A stretch of 29,877 bases of DNA from Ministeria vibrans ATCC 50519 (GCA_943704425.1 CALSCP010000578.1:1-29877), one strand, 5' to 3'; counted from the first letter of the stretch, positions 1-9,858 are shown. A program made the numbers and translations. Notes: a model not told the origin generated them from the sequence alone.

Positions 1-270
<270 letters not shown>

Positions 271-297
271 GTATTTCTGTCTTTGTGTATGTTTAAG

Positions 298-571
298 ACT
301 CATCACTTTATATTCCAAGTAGTGAGCCTCCGTTCAAGATTGACCTGTTTCGTCAAGCAATCTTCATTTATGCTGACTCAAGCGAGCCCGTGGATATGTG
401 GATTCCATCTAGCTCATTTCAACCTCAATCGTACGTTTATTTTTATTTCCGCTTTACTTCGTTTTTTGTCTTATTAATTCAGATTTTGTTTCTTTTAAAG
501 GACCATTTTTTCTGAACAGGACCCAAAGCACAGCGACTCGACTGCTGCCCTCAACGTGTCCGCAGATTTAA
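298..571 (+). CDS. 3' terminal exons of an unidentified upstream gene (partial)
   Basis: After the CT tract, an acceptor AG at 296-297 (or 318-319, or 321-322) opens a frame that reads like protein to 430, where a good GTACGT donor follows (431-436). The reading includes EPPFKIDLFRQ and IYADSSEPVDMW, which looks coding by composition, but I do not recognise the family. Joining to the acceptor at 518-519 gives 16 more codons ending in TAA at 569-571. Joining to the acceptor at 481-482 instead stops after a few codons at 496-498. Either way the frame ends before the kinase gene at 597, only about 25 bp away. The start of this gene lies left of the window. Confidence in a real gene tail is moderate; confidence in the exact exons is low. 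Confidence 0.4.
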
Positions 572-596
572 ACAACAAATTAGGTATGATACAAAG

Positions 597-2483
597 ATGA
601 TCATTCTTTCTTCTCTGTCCATGAGACATCGTTTGCAATTGGTAACTTACCCCGTAGTGTCAGCGGCAGTTCCATTGAAGAAACACCGCGTATTACGTCG
701 TCGTCCTGCTTTTCTCGTACATTCCCAACCTACACAACTACCACCCTTGTCTGCACCACGTTTAACAACAACAGTCCCGCCGATGTGTCGACTTGAACCA
801 TCACTCTCTCCACCGCCAGACGACACCCCCACAATGACACCGGCATTTCCTTCACCTCAATTACCAGAGGTCGAGCCTGTCACATCCGCATCATTGCCCC
901 CACTGCTTGATGAGTTACCCACGACCACACCGGCTCATCCTTTGCCTCTATCACCCGATATCGAGCCCGTCTCACCCACAGCAGTGTCGCCACCACCTGC
1001 CGGCCAGACCACTACCACAACGTCACCCCCACCATTGCCACCGCTGGAGCGCTCAGTTGGGCCAACCCTATTCACAACTTTGTCCTCTGCAACATCTTCA
1101 ACATGCTCTACACCCTTGACATCTATACCGACATTTTCCCCCTACACTGGCGAGCCTGTCGCGCTTGGCCTCACGAAATCTCGAAATACGGTGATTCGCG
1201 TGAACAAGGTCACTCGCGCCGGATTGGTGTGTGGCGACGCAGTCCTCAAGGTGATTCAGGATCCCGAAGAGTACGCTTACGAAGTCCGCGCGCTGGCGTC
1301 GCTTAAAAACACTGATATTGCGGTACACTTTGTTGCGGAAGTGGACTACAAAGGCGCAGCTGCGATCGAGCTTGAGTCGGGAAGAGAGAGTCTTGCAGAG
1401 TGGCATTGTGACATTCAGCGTGAAGGAGGCGCTACCCGCCAGCGACTACAGGCGCACATGCTGGAAGCCTTTCAGCTGGTCAAGCAATTACATCGCCGAG
1501 GCTGGGTACACAACGACATTAAACTGAGCAATTTTGTGTTCTTTGGCAAGGCGCAGCGCCTGAAGCTCATCGACTTTGGCACAGCGCGTTGCATTGGAGA
1601 GTGTGTGGGTAGAGCCTGGACGCGAGACACTGTCCCACCAGAGCTGGTTGATTTTGTATTGCATGGTGGCTCGACTGCGCCTTTAGCATCGCCTGCAACC
1701 GACATGTGGCAGCTTGGACTGGTCTTTTGCGAGCTCATGGGTAACTCCTTGCCCTTTGAGTGTTTTGACGACACAAAAGCTGACGCCTTACTGTCGGCAC
1801 AGCGCAACTGGCCGGATCGCTGTGAGCCATTATTGCACGAGCAATTTCCTGACGGATTTGGTGTGTTTGAGAGTGCTCGCAAAGCCGTGAAACTCATTGC
1901 GGGTTTTCTCTCAACGGATCCCGACCTGCGAATGGTTAACGTTCATCGACTGGCGACGCACGTGTATCTTGGTGGTCGTGGGGCTGGACAAACTACAATG
2001 GAGTCGATGTTGGCCACGTTGCAGCAACAAGCACCGGCCAATGTGGTAGAAGGGATGGAGGGACTGGGTGAGGTTTCTCGGAGGCTCGAAGCGCTTCTCG
2101 ACCCTGTGTTTCACAACCTATCAGAGTCAGCCTTGACCGCTAAGTTGCATCATGCGAGTCTCGTTCATCAGCTGCGAGTCAACCAGCAGCTGATTATGGA
2201 CTCGGTGGACTCGGAGAAGCCGCGAATGTTTGCGCTCGTACCGTCACCCAGCGACAAGTCATGGCACAAGGTGTCCACCTGGGGCAAGTCGACGTTTCGA
2301 CTTTACCCCTTGTGTGAGGAGGGGCCGCACTTTCTGAAAAACTGCAAGGGCGCGCGTGTGACTGAACTGAAGGAGAAATTTGCCAAAATGCTTCCAATCA
2401 TCAAAGTATGGCCCAATTACATTCGAATCCTTTTTGTACCCCTTTATCGAACTTTTTCTCTCAATCTTTTTCTCTCAATCTCT

Positions 2484-2529
<46 letters not shown>

Positions 2530-3432
2530 CTCAAACTCAAACTCTCTCTCTCAAACTCTCAAACTCTCTCTCAAACTCTCTCTCTCAAACTCAAACTCTC
2601 TCTCTCAAACTCAAACTCTCTCAAACTCAAACTCTCTCAAACTCTCAATCTCTCTCTCAAACTCAAACTCAAACTCAAACTCAAACTCAAACTCTCTCAA
2701 ACTCTCAAACTCTCTCAAACTCTTTCTGTTTTTTTTTTCTTTCTCAAACTCTCTCTCAAACTCTCTAACTCTCAAACTCTTTTCTTTATGTGTTTGTTTG
2801 TTTTTATTTTTGTGCTTTCACGAACTTCTTCTCATCATGACATGTCGTCTTCGTCTCCTTAGGTCATGTTGACTGTCACACTGACCGCATGCAAACTGGC
2901 GCTTGCTGCCGGGGGTCTCGGTGCACTGTTGCCTGACGGATCGAGCGTTCTCTCATTCTTTGATGACAACGCTGAGTCATTGGTGGACGTGCTGGAAAGT
3001 ACTTTTCAACGATTTTTCGGAAAAGGGAAAACTGACAATGCTCTTTTTCCGCATTCTTTTTGTTTGTATTTTCGGTGTTTACGCAGATGTTGACAGAGTC
3101 GCTGAGAATGCATTGGGCGATGCGGAAGTTGTGTCACAGATTGGAGCAGCGACAGGCAGCAGTGATGACGGACGTGCAATGGGTGTTGGGTTGGAGTGGA
3201 TGCGCCGTCTTTGCGGAAACAAAGATGGAACTTTTGGTGGACTCAAGGTACTCCTACTCATCATTATTGATTTTTGTCTTCTTCTTCGCTTATTGTTGAT
3301 TATTTTTATTATTTATTTTCTTATTATTAATGATAATATTTATTATTAATTATATAGCGAAAAATTAGTAAGGATGGTACGAAGGTCGTGTGGGTGTGCG
3401 CAGAGCATGCAAAATTATTTGTTGTATCTTGA
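597..3432 (+). CDS. Protein kinase-like protein with Pro/Thr-rich N-terminus
   Basis: Exons 597-2405, 2863-2998, 3087-3247 and 3358-3432 join in frame with GT-AG introns and end in TGA, giving about 726 residues. Residues 40-185 are Pro/Thr/Ser-rich and probably disordered. A kinase fold follows: the VAIK-type Lys in AVLK near 217, the catalytic loop reads VHNDIKLSN near 303 (HND in place of HRD), the metal-binding motif is LIDFGTA near 325, an APE-like VPPE, and the helix-F Asp in ATDMW. Catalytic Asp, Asn and DFG Asp are present, so activity is plausible. After the kinase come about 280 residues with no family I can name. The ATG at 597 is the first in an open frame that extends back to 516, so an upstream coding exon is possible. 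Intron 1 (2406-2862) is a CT/CAAACT repeat. Substrate and pathway are unknown. Confidence 0.75.
2450..2790 (+). repeat. G-less CT / CAAACT repeat filling intron 1 of the kinase gene
   Basis: The intron from 2406 to 2862 is mostly simple repeat: a perfect CT run at about 2486-2526, then roughly 250 nt built from CAAACT and CTCT units, then poly-T near 2729-2738. No G occurs on the + strand from 2450 to 2727, a 278-nt G-free stretch. The repeat is read through in all three frames without stops for long distances, which creates long artificial open frames here. The splice donor (2406) and acceptor (2861-2862) flank it. Confidence 0.9.
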
Positions 3433-3872
3433 AGAAATTTTTACTAATAAAAAAGTGAAGAAAAAACTGAATATTCTACATGTCAAAACACTACAAAATA
3501 CGAACTCGCTTGATGCCCGACTCATGTTTCAACTCTTTGGCGTCCAGTTCACGACGGTCGCGGGCGCACAGAGCATCAACCGCCCCGAAGTAATGCTAGG
3601 CTAGGTTCTGTCTGTTCCGTCTGTATCCCACCCTTGGTTCAAGCTTGCTGAGCTGCGCTCAGAGCTCCAAACCCACGTGACTTCGTCTGTATGACGTATC
3701 ATTGCAATTGCCTCACACTGAACAGCGACGACAATGTCGCGTACGCACTGCCACTATTTTTCCGTGTGTCCTCTAGAGATCAAGTGGAGTTTGCAGAGCG
3801 GTCTTTGCGGGGCGACTTATTTTTCTTCTAATCATTACTACTGAAATACAATCAACTGGCTCGCTTTACTCG
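3433..3872. other. Gene-free spacer between convergent genes
   Basis: This 440-bp spacer separates the 3' ends of the kinase gene (+) and RAB23 (-). No convincing coding frame is present; the short open frame ending near 3604 has no recognisable content. It contains one copy of a diverged dispersed repeat at about 3659-3731 (see that entry). Both 3' UTRs must lie here. Confidence 0.6.
3659..3731. repeat. Diverged dispersed repeat, copy 1
   Basis: A block starting TCAGAGC matches a block at about 10079-10145. The best core is 27 nt (3690-3716 against 10105-10131), identical except for three transitions. The flanks match more loosely (TCAGAGC, then CC-AA-CCC). Both copies sit just downstream of a gene in a spacer. 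A GGTTCAAGC string resembling a Pol III B box lies upstream at about 3636-3644, but a SINE identity is speculation. Confidence 0.5.
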
Positions 3873-5022
3873 CTACTGAATGAGACAATCCTTCTTTGCC
3901 TTGGCATCGCGTGTCTTGGTGGGCTTCTGAACTTGAAACCCACTGGTGGAGCGACTGGCGGGTGCATGGCCATGGGTGGGCTCGGGCGGCGGTGCGTCTG
4001 CCTATATCCATATAAGAGAAAAGAGGAGTGAATAGGATTCATATTGGATTTTGCTGTTCCCTACGCGACGTATAATGCGCGGCACACGTACCTCAAAAAG
4101 TCCAATCTTGCGTGCGTTCACTTCGGGCTCGACACCCTTATCGCCCTCCATCTTAAAGTATTTTCTCGTGAGATACTCAAAGACATCGTCCACTTGGAGG
4201 TTCTCCTTCACCGACGTGCGATACAGCTTCAGTCGCATGCTCTTGGCCAGCTGCTCCGCCTCCTCCGCCTCGACCACCGACTCGTCCAGCAGATCCACCT
4301 TGTTCTGCACCAACACCATGGCAACGCTGTCGCCGCACTCGCTCTGTACCTTCCCAATCCATCTTTCCACCGCATCAAACGAATCCCGGTCTATCGATGA
4401 GAATACAATGGCGCAGCAGTGCGCATCTAAGGACACGAGGTGGTCAGAGGAAGATCAAACACAACAACTCATCTGACTAAAATCTAACCTTTGTAGTAAT
4501 TCTTCGTCATGACATCAAATTCTTCTTGCCCTGCCGTATCCCACACCATAAGGCGGATCTCCTCATCATCGTCGTCGTTCGTCACGACTTTCTCCAGGAA
4601 ATCAACGCCTGAACAGAAGAAATAAAAAAAATCGACACGTCAAATCAGTGTCGTTGAAAATACGCAACGGTGAGTCGGAAAGCGTCTGGCGCTCGCCCCT
4701 ATACCAACGCATTTGCAGTTGGCGTGCTGTTGGCGCTGTCGATCGCACGCTGGTACGCCGCAAATGACGCACTTGGACAAAAATTTAGATTTCAAAAATA
4801 GGGAAACGACCACAGGAAAACAGGAAGAATCTCCGAGTGACGCATGCACGCGAGCGATGAAGTGCACTGGCGTGTCGATGTGCTGCTGGTCGTACCGATA
4901 GTCTTCTTGTAGTCTTTCGTGAAGACTCCTTTGCAAAAGCGCTGAATCATTGAGCTTTTGCCGACGCCACCATTCCCCACTACCAGTACTTTCAACGCTG
5001 TTTCCACGTCTACTTCTTGCAT
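3873..5022 (-). CDS. RAB23: Rab23 small GTPase
   Basis: Four exons on the minus strand (5022-4896, 4608-4489, 4426-4092, 4001-3873) join with GT-AG introns and consistent phases into 236 residues; human RAB23 has 237. The P-loop GNGGVGKS is at residues 16-23, followed by RAB23-typical FTKDYKKTIGVDFLE, then WDTAGQEEF and NKVDLLD. The start at 5022 gives MQEVDVETALKV, which fits the family better than the in-frame ATG at 5082. The C-terminus is CLIQ, a CaaX box in place of the double-Cys tail of most Rabs; a Gln in the last position suggests farnesylation. Human RAB23 likewise ends in a CaaX-like motif. In animals RAB23 acts in ciliary trafficking and Hedgehog signalling. Its conservation here supports a ciliated cell. 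The gene lies 77 bp upstream of the 3' end of the next minus-strand gene. Confidence 0.95.
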
Positions 5023-5099
5023 ACTGTGGATTATAATGAAAAAATATATATAATTAATTTTAAAGTTCATTTTTAGTGACAAATGACAATGAATGACAA

Positions 5100-6632
5100 T
5101 TATTCGCCTCCAAAAAAGAACTTGATCTCTTCTGCGACGGCAGTCGCGCCCAGTTTAGTGGCAAGGCGCAGAGCAGTGGCAGTGGGGTCGTGGTCGTCGA
5201 GAGACACGTGTGCAAGGGGGTAGCCCTGATGGTAGCTGGTGCAGAGGAGCGCAAGGATAGCGTCGAGTTGAATATCGCCTTGATTCAGTAACACCACGAG
5301 TTGTTCGCGCACAGAGAGATTTTGCTGCGCAATCTCCTTTTGATTAAGACTCTTGAGAAAGTGTTCGGTGTAGTAGAGGTGCACATGAGCGGCGGCCGTG
5401 GCGAGTTCAGAGGCGCAGAGGGCGGTGATGGCAGTGCGCTCCGCCGATGAGACACCCCGGAGGACAGCTGGCAGGAACACGGCCGACTCGAGAAGGTGCG
5501 TTGTCTTGAGCTGCATTGCAAGGCTGTGCGAGGTCAAAGCGGAAACGGGGGTGATGGGGAGAGGGTGAAAGTGCTGGCGGAAGAGGGTGAGTGCGCGGGG
5601 CATGTGCCAGTCGCTGGTGACAAGACGCAAGTCAACAGTGCATGAGGGCACAGCGGCGCGGAGTGCGTTAATGAGAAGGCCACAGTGGCGCACGTTGCAT
5701 ACTGTTGACTTGGATCGTGGATCGAGCAGCGTGGATTGACGAAGAAGGCGAGTGCGTGCGCGCTTAAAAGCGTTGTCTTCGTCGGACGTGAGCCATTGTG
5801 CTGTGAGATACTCGCGTAGCGGAGTGGCCTCGTATGCGGCTCCTTGGTGAGCAAGAATAGCCAAACGCCCTTGGTTAAGAGCCGCCAGTGTCTCGTCGGC
5901 AGCACGTTCGATGCGATGGTGCTGTACGGGCAACGAGACACAACTGAGATTGCAAACAACAGTGATTGATTGATGTGTGCGCACACGATCAACAAGATCG
6001 TGCGAGAGAAGTTGGGTAGATGGGCGCGAAGCACTCCTCGTGTCAAGAAACAGCGAAAAGGGTGTCATAGAGCAGTTGGTGAAGCCCCAAAAAAAGCTCA
6101 TTTGGCGGAAGAGGTTCTCGTGAGCGACCAGCGCCACAGACTTCCACTGGTGCTCGAGACACTCTCCGGCAAGCCAGACAAGAAAATCGCTGGCACGCTG
6201 GACACACTCGGCAACTCCACCATGGGGCTCCCACCATTCGTGGTCGCCGCCGCCACCGCCGTCGTCAGGCCAGCGGAACGCCGGCGAGGGAAAGACCGTC
6301 CGCAATTCGCTGTAGGGACGACCGGTGTGTCGTTGAATGAGAGGCGCATCGGAAGTCTGATAGCTGTTGAACTCGCGCAAACGTGGATCCACTGTGAATG
6401 GGGTCAGGCACTCCGCTAGAATCGTCGCACACGTCTCCATGGCGCGCGACAATGGCGAAACGAACACCCGATCAAATTGAATCTTGTCGCGCGCATAAAC
6501 CTCGGCAGCGTCGGCCGCCTGTGCCCGGCCCACAGGCGAAAGTGGATCGTCTCTACCGGCGCCAGGCCCTAGTTTCTGGCCCAGACTCTCGCCGTGACGA
6601 ATGAGAACGACATTTGCACAGGCGAGTTGCAT
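5100..6632 (-). CDS. Histidine phosphatase (PGAM-like) fused to DUF218 domain
   Basis: An intronless frame encodes 510 residues. Residues about 5-215 are a histidine-phosphatase domain: LIRHGES near the start carries the phospho-accepting His, followed by the Arg in SPLSRAMET, the acidic LREFNS and the second catalytic His in LVAHENL (residue 171). After a linker, residues about 240-400 resemble DUF218 (SanA/YdcF-like): REYL, an STVCNVRH segment in the place of the family's T-x-E-N helix, and LVTSDWHMPRAL. Known DUF218 proteins are poorly characterised and are linked to envelope or redox functions in bacteria. The last about 110 residues are helical without a family I can name. The first domain suggests a soluble phosphatase or mutase; the substrate is unknown. 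It is divergent from CFAP299 across a 188-bp spacer. Confidence 0.85.
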   Translation of the reverse strand: MQLACANVVLIRHGESLGQKLGPGAGRDDPLSPVGRAQAADAAEVYARDKIQFDRVFVSPLSRAMETCATILAECLTPFTVDPRLREFNSYQTSDAPLIQRHTGRPYSELRTVFPSPAFRWPDDGGGGGDHEWWEPHGGVAECVQRASDFLVWLAGECLEHQWKSVALVAHENLFRQMSFFWGFTNCSMTPFSLFLDTRSASRPSTQLLSHDLVDRVRTHQSITVVCNLSCVSLPVQHHRIERAADETLAALNQGRLAILAHQGAAYEATPLREYLTAQWLTSDEDNAFKRARTRLLRQSTLLDPRSKSTVCNVRHCGLLINALRAAVPSCTVDLRLVTSDWHMPRALTLFRQHFHPLPITPVSALTSHSLAMQLKTTHLLESAVFLPAVLRGVSSAERTAITALCASELATAAAHVHLYYTEHFLKSLNQKEIAQQNLSVREQLVVLLNQGDIQLDAILALLCTSYHQGYPLAHVSLDDHDPTATALRLATKLGATAVAEEIKFFFGGE

Positions 6633-6820
6633 TGTAATGATCCTGCAATAATTGCTGATCGTCTCGTTAAATCTAATGTTGACGACAGCTCACTCGCTCA
6701 CTTGACGTACAGCGGATGAGAGTTGAGACCTTGCGTCTTGCGATCGCTTGTGTGGTAACGAATTAATTTGGTTTGATCACTGATCAATCAATAATATTTA
6801 TTCGAAATTTTGCTACAGAA
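6633..6820. promoter_or_regulatory. Shared divergent promoter region (phosphatase gene / CFAP299)
   Basis: This 188-bp spacer separates the start codons of the minus-strand histidine-phosphatase gene (6632) and the plus-strand CFAP299 gene (6821). It must hold both transcription starts and both 5' UTRs. It is AT-rich near CFAP299 and contains nearby TGATCA and TTTGATCACTGATCA strings (about 6770-6787). I recognise no specific factor site or clear TATA box. Confidence 0.5.
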
Positions 6821-7725
6821 ATGGACCACGGTGCATTTGAAACCTACGAAGAATACTTGGACTCTAAGATTCGTTCTACTGACTTGTATTATCTGGAGAA
6901 TGAACAGGCATGACTTGTTTGTTGTCATGGAAACGATGAAAATAATATTTTGTTGAATAGTTGGCACGACAACTCGTCGAACTCGGCTACCGAGGTGCCG
7001 GAGAGGTAAACAATTACACAAACCACATGATGCCTAGGTGGCAGTCTTGTTTTGAACCTCAGTTCGCGCCCAGGTACTTTCGCGCGAAGAATTTGACGAG
7101 CAAAAGAAAGTGGACCCGCCACAAGCAGAAGAGGACTCGACTGTGGTGTCAACTGGGAGAAACTTTGAGGGCCACCCTATGTTGGAGGCGTTGGCAGAAC
7201 GAGAAGCAGCGGTGCGATCGGGCGAACTCTCGACCATTGTGTTTGTGCGTGCCAAGACTACCAAGGGCCATGAGATAAGGTATGCTTTTGCATACACTTT
7301 GCTTTGTTGTGTGACTGACACCCTGACGACCTTGAAAGTGGATATGCTGATTTGGCTCAACGTTTGGAGCTTCTCGAAGAGATGGTGGCGGTGTTTGCCA
7401 ATCAAAAACGGTTTCTGCCGCGCACATCAGATTTAAGGTGACAGCTGTGCATTGTTTTTTGTCCGGTTTCTTCTGAAACGATGTGTTTAGCTTTTTGAAT
7501 TGGGACACGCTCAAGTGCTCCAATGGACCATCGCCGTACTTTCAGATCGTCAACAACAACCCGTCAGGAGGACTGACGTTCCAGCACAAACAAACGCGCA
7601 AAGTCATTTGCGTCGATGTGGACGCACCGCAGAGCGATTCAGATGTGTCACGCACCGAAATCGTCGACAAGAAGTACCTTCAGGTGGTGTTCTTTGACCT
7701 GGCGCATCGTCATGAGGCGCAATAA
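6821..7725 (+). CDS. CFAP299: Cilia- and flagella-associated protein 299
   Basis: Five exons (6821-6907, 6961-7005, 7074-7279, 7339-7437, 7491-7725) give 223 residues; the human protein (formerly C4orf22) has 233. Family blocks appear in order: YEEYLDSKI, DLYYLENEQ, LARQLVELGYRG, REEFDEQK, GHEISGYADLAQRLE, KRFLPRTSDLSFLNWD, SPYFQIV, and a C-terminal VQVV-like segment. All phases agree. Intron 1 (6908-6960) begins with GC, not GT; homology at the junction (ENEQ joined to LARQ) leaves no room for a GT donor. CFAP299 is found in ciliated eukaryotes and is linked to axonemes and spermatogenesis, with an unsettled mechanism. Its presence is good evidence that this organism builds a flagellum. The 3' end converges on a minus-strand gene 66 bp away. 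Confidence 0.95.
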
Positions 7726-7791
7726 TATAATAATTTATCATCATACGATACATTTGTACAAAATATAAACAATACACACATGACTCTCTCC

Positions 7792-8303
7792 TTACGAGTG
7801 AAGATCGTGGTTAGCCTGCATGCGCTGCTGGCGTACTTGAAGGAGAAGACACCCTTTGAAAGAGCTGTGGCGCACATCTACTTCGCCTTCTTCCAGCTGA
7901 CGGAGAGAGACAGTCAGAGTGAGAGTGAGAGAGAGGTGACAGAATGCGTTTCGTTTCTGACTACGAACCGGATCTTTTCCGTAGATATTGTCGTAGCAAG
8001 TGGGCGAGAGGCAGCGCCGCGTACAGGCAGCACGAGCTACAACCGCAGCTTCGTCGACAAGGCTCTGGTGGCGGAGCGTCGAGTCGCACTGGTCGTTGCA
8101 CGCGCGCAGTCCACTGTTGATGGCTTTCTCCTACGCACGACAGTGAGCGTAAGTGTGCGGGAGGGGCAAGGAGACCGCCGCCGCGGGTGGGCGACTCTTA
8201 CATTCTGAGGGGTCTTTCGATAGAGGTAGGAGGGGGCGTCGACGGTGGGGGGCGCGGCAAGGGAGACACGGAGAATGATTGCCAAGACAATCAGCAACTT
8301 CAT
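7792..8303 (-). CDS. Small secreted cysteine-containing protein
   Basis: Three exons (8303-8202, 8130-7969, 7896-7792) give 122 residues. The start at 8303 provides a signal peptide (KLLIVLAIILRVSLA); an in-frame ATG at 8495 would bury it. The mature protein has Cys residues in CNDQC, ACTRRC, PTCYDNIYG and GCLLL, followed by an acidic DPLEEGEVDVR block spanning the second junction. Intron donors are GTAAGA and GTTCGT, and both acceptors follow pyrimidine-rich tracts. I recall plant and algal small secreted proteins with a similar CY-IY-DPLEEGE-D block but cannot name the family or verify it. Function is unknown. It is convergent with CFAP299 and divergent from the zinc-finger pseudogene. Confidence 0.75.
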
Positions 8304-8520
8304 AGGGTTAGGGAGAAAGAAGGGAGCGAGGGGGAGGGATGCAACAGTCGGTTCAGTCGAGTAATAACAAGTTGAACGGCAGGAAGTCAGAAGGAAGAGA
8401 CTGAGAGACGAGAGATGGCCAAAACTGTGAAACTTTGATTGATCTTGAAAACTCCAAAAGTCAAAACTAATATACAAATGGTCATAATTTTCCATGAGCT
8501 AACCGTGGGACCGCGTTGCA
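8304..8520. promoter_or_regulatory. Divergent spacer between secreted-protein gene and zinc-finger pseudogene
   Basis: This 217-bp spacer holds the 5' region of the secreted-protein gene (start at 8303, minus). On the plus side the zinc-finger remnant begins without a clear start codon. The first in-frame ATG is at 8551, and a TTGCAG acceptor-like string ends at 8520. No specific regulatory motif is recognised. Confidence 0.35.
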
Positions 8521-9858
8521 GTGGCGGCCGGTCGTGCGTATGCGTCTAATATGGAGCTGATGATGTCGGAGACGGGCGAACGATGCCGGACGGATCCGCC
8601 AAGTGAGATTGGCGCTTGTTTTGCATTGGGCGCCAACGGAAAGGTTGTGTGTCGCTTTCCTACAGCCACTGGAGAGCCATGGCGGTCGACGGGGTTTATG
8701 GGCGAGGATGTGCGGGAGCATTTTACCCAGTACCATCCCACGAGCAAGCACCGCATCGCTGTGCCATCTGCAATTCGTATGTTGGTTCGAGTTCTCTCAA
8801 AAGGAAAGTTGCTTGTCACCACAGCAACACATTCACAGCCACCGTCATGGAACGCGGTTCGCTGGAGGACGGAGGATGGAAGACAATGTATCTACTAGAG
8901 GTGCGTGCGGCATTGGAGCGCAACGGAGAAGAGGAGGACGTTGAGGGAGAAATGAGGTGTTTGGTCGTTGCGAGTGGGAACAAGTCCCAATGGGATTTGT
9001 GACGTGGTTGGCAATGGCACGGGGCGAGAAGGAGGATGAGGAGGACGCGAGTGCGTTTGAGATGCTCAGGAATGGCAAGGTGCGGTGTCGGTGTCGACTT
9101 GTGGACGGACGAGTGTGTGCTGGACGGGGATTTGCGCCTAAGCGGGTTGGGCAGCATTTCTCAAAGTGCCATCCTCGGAGTGTGTTCCGCGTCAACTGTG
9201 TGGTGTACAAGCAGGATGTACCGCCATACAGAAACTGGTTTAAGCGACATCTGTTGCAATCGCACAGTGATGTGTTTGCTCGTGGCTGTGACTGGCAGAG
9301 AGTGTACGCTTCTCTTGTGCGCAGTGAGCTTGAGGAGCGCGATGCGAGTGAGTCTGTGATTGTGCGCGAGCTGCAGTTGTTGCACGAGAGTGAGCGAGTG
9401 ACGTCATCGTTTTCGGAGTGGCTGTCGCGTGCGCAGAATGAAGCAGGGAGTGGTTGTGGTGCGGTGGATTTCGACGCGTCATTTGAGCGACTGCCCGATG
9501 GTCGATTTAAATTCGAATGGTGCGACCGGCCACAGGACAAATGTGTGATACTGCACCATTCACAATGGGGCGTGTGGGTGCTCATTTTAGTGGGTATCAT
9601 GTGCTGAGTGTGTATTGCACTCCATGTGCCATCTGCTCGAAATCCGTGTCTAGGGCGGGTGATCTGCGTCTTCACCTGCGCACTCGTCATTCTTCCGAGT
9701 TTACACACACTGTGTTGGCGTCGAACTGGAAGAATGTGTACAGTTGGTACGTACGGAGTGCAATGATGCGAGAGGGAAAAAGTGAGAGTGTGATTGAGAG
9801 AGAACGGAGCATTTTGTATGAGCATGAGAAAGCGCCCCGTCTTTCACAGGTGGAGTAA
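8521..9858 (+). pseudogene. Broken tandem C2H2 zinc-finger gene (three modules, three frame shifts)
   Basis: Three copies of a roughly 130-residue module follow each other, but no single frame reads them. The frame moves by -1 within module 1 (about 8737-8759), again at the module 1/2 border (about 8950-8980), and again inside module 3 (about 9535-9552). Aligning module 1 with module 3 shows 23 nt against 24 between CAT and TGTGCCATCTGC, so the first shift is a 1-nt deletion. Each module has two fingers with C-x12-H-x4-H spacing, for example CAGRGFAPKRVGQHF and CAICSKSV..HLRTRH, then a basic/acidic linker ending in SES-VIERE. Module 1 has lost several ligands (Trp for Cys, Val for His). The last module ends in TAA at 9856-9858. 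Either this is a decaying gene or the assembly has three base drops. The finger pairs resemble those of the intact gene at 19714-21116. Confidence 0.7.

Noticed and set aside
2380-2872. Two long frames of Ser/Leu/Thr/Gln/Asn repeats
   Set aside because: They are translations of the CT/CAAACT repeat, which lies in an intron with clear splice sites. They have no start context or domain.
3374-3604. 76-codon plus-strand frame overlapping the end of the kinase gene
   Set aside because: The overlapping part is the last kinase exon in a different frame, and the remainder has no recognisable content.
8740-9560. Programmed ribosomal frameshifting in the zinc-finger gene
   Set aside because: No X-XXY-YYZ heptamer or clear stem-loop was seen at any of the three shifts, and module 1 has lost zinc ligands, which fits decay better.
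8845-9825. 326-codon minus-strand open frame
   Set aside because: It is antisense to the zinc-finger modules, whose cysteine/histidine pattern and internal repeats show that the plus strand was the coding one. The minus reading is Ser/Arg/His-rich without a domain.
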